The translations under genes and the position numbers were made by a program. 64,000 nucleotides of DNA, from positions 3,434 through 67,433 of the forward strand of contig JBASOM010000098.1 in the NCBI GenBank assembly GCA_049658265.1. The letters are read 5' to 3'. Shown here piece after piece: positions 63,983-64,000 of the stretch (the first letter of the stretch is position 1; every line of letters starts with the position of its first letter). Below the pieces are notes generated by a model. It searched no databases. It was not told where the DNA came from and saw only the letters and a program-made list of their open reading frames with translations. Source of the stretch: DTU063 sp001512695 (GTDB lineage Bacteria > Bacillota > Thermosediminibacteria > Thermosediminibacterales > Tepidanaerobacteraceae).

Positions 63983-64000
63983 TGAATACTATTGTAATAC
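63982..64000 (+). CDS. Start of a gene cut by the window edge, probably IS transposase
   Basis: A GTG at 63982 follows GGAGGA with 6-base spacing and opens a frame read as MNTIVI at the edge. The flanking hairpin that hides the ribosome binding site is typical of insertion-sequence transposase genes, where it blocks expression from read-through transcripts. Only six codons are visible, so the family cannot be named. Confidence 0.4.

Overview
The window looks like a chromosomal segment of a low-to-moderate GC, anaerobic, spore-forming Firmicute of the Clostridia / Thermoanaerobacterales kind. The evidence is T-box leaders upstream of glyS and thrS, a ytxC sporulation gene, an infC-rpmI-rplT block with an L20-type leader, hybrid cluster protein, radical SAM proteins, NhaC and Ktr-type transporters, strong GGAGG ribosome binding sites and sigma-A promoters. 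The species cannot be fixed from the sequence; a Tepidanaerobacter-like organism would fit.

Layout. 0-7.1 kb: a Rossmann/SAF oxidoreductase, a decayed acetamidase/formamidase gene, and a four-gene acetoin (2-oxo acid) dehydrogenase operon acoA-acoB-acoC-acoL that ends in an internally deleted TPP-enzyme gene. 7.1-12 kb: T-box-controlled glycyl-tRNA synthetase, an isolated uronate isomerase and a phosphohexomutase. 12.2-17.9 kb: histidine operon hisZ-G-C-B-A-F-IE, lacking hisD and hisH. 17.9-18.7 kb: seven tRNA genes behind two near-consensus promoters. 18.8-20.8 kb: a 54-residue membrane protein, ytxC and a DUF445 gene. 20.9-34.8 kb: accessory genes lying between ytxC and thrS: a 1562-residue kinase-like/STAND ATPase/GAF/LuxR regulator, a lipoprotein, a propeller-like protein, an NhaC-family transporter with metH, a ferritin-like protein and an MFS exporter. 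34.8-41.3 kb: T-box-thrS, L20-leader-infC-rpmI-rplT, ktrB-ktrA, an rRNA methyltransferase and tRNA-Leu. 41.5-48.2 kb: CDF exporter, HAD phosphatase, L,D-transpeptidase, a degenerate sigma-54-type regulator, hcp and a second solitary tRNA-Leu. 48.2-49 kb: gene debris (JetA/Wadjet remnant and a possible serine-recombinase tail). 49-64 kb: radical SAM protein, ECF sigma/anti-sigma pair, polA-coaE-slt, NAD salvage genes, ndk, a solute-binding lipoprotein, a third solitary tRNA-Leu, an aminotransferase with azlCD, a YnzC homologue with a metal-binding tail, queG, and the left edge of a further gene, probably an IS transposase.

Most of the window is housekeeping. No complete new defence or biosynthetic system is visible. 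The points most worth a second look are: hisC and infC both appear to start at ATT, which could tie histidine synthesis to IF3 level; the giant regulator has a kinase-like domain with HRN in place of HRD; the sigma-54-type regulator has lost GAFTGA and a normal Walker B; a decayed island lies next to tRNA-Leu; the YnzC protein carries a His/Cys-rich tail; and a 12-bp inverted repeat covers the ribosome binding site of the last gene.
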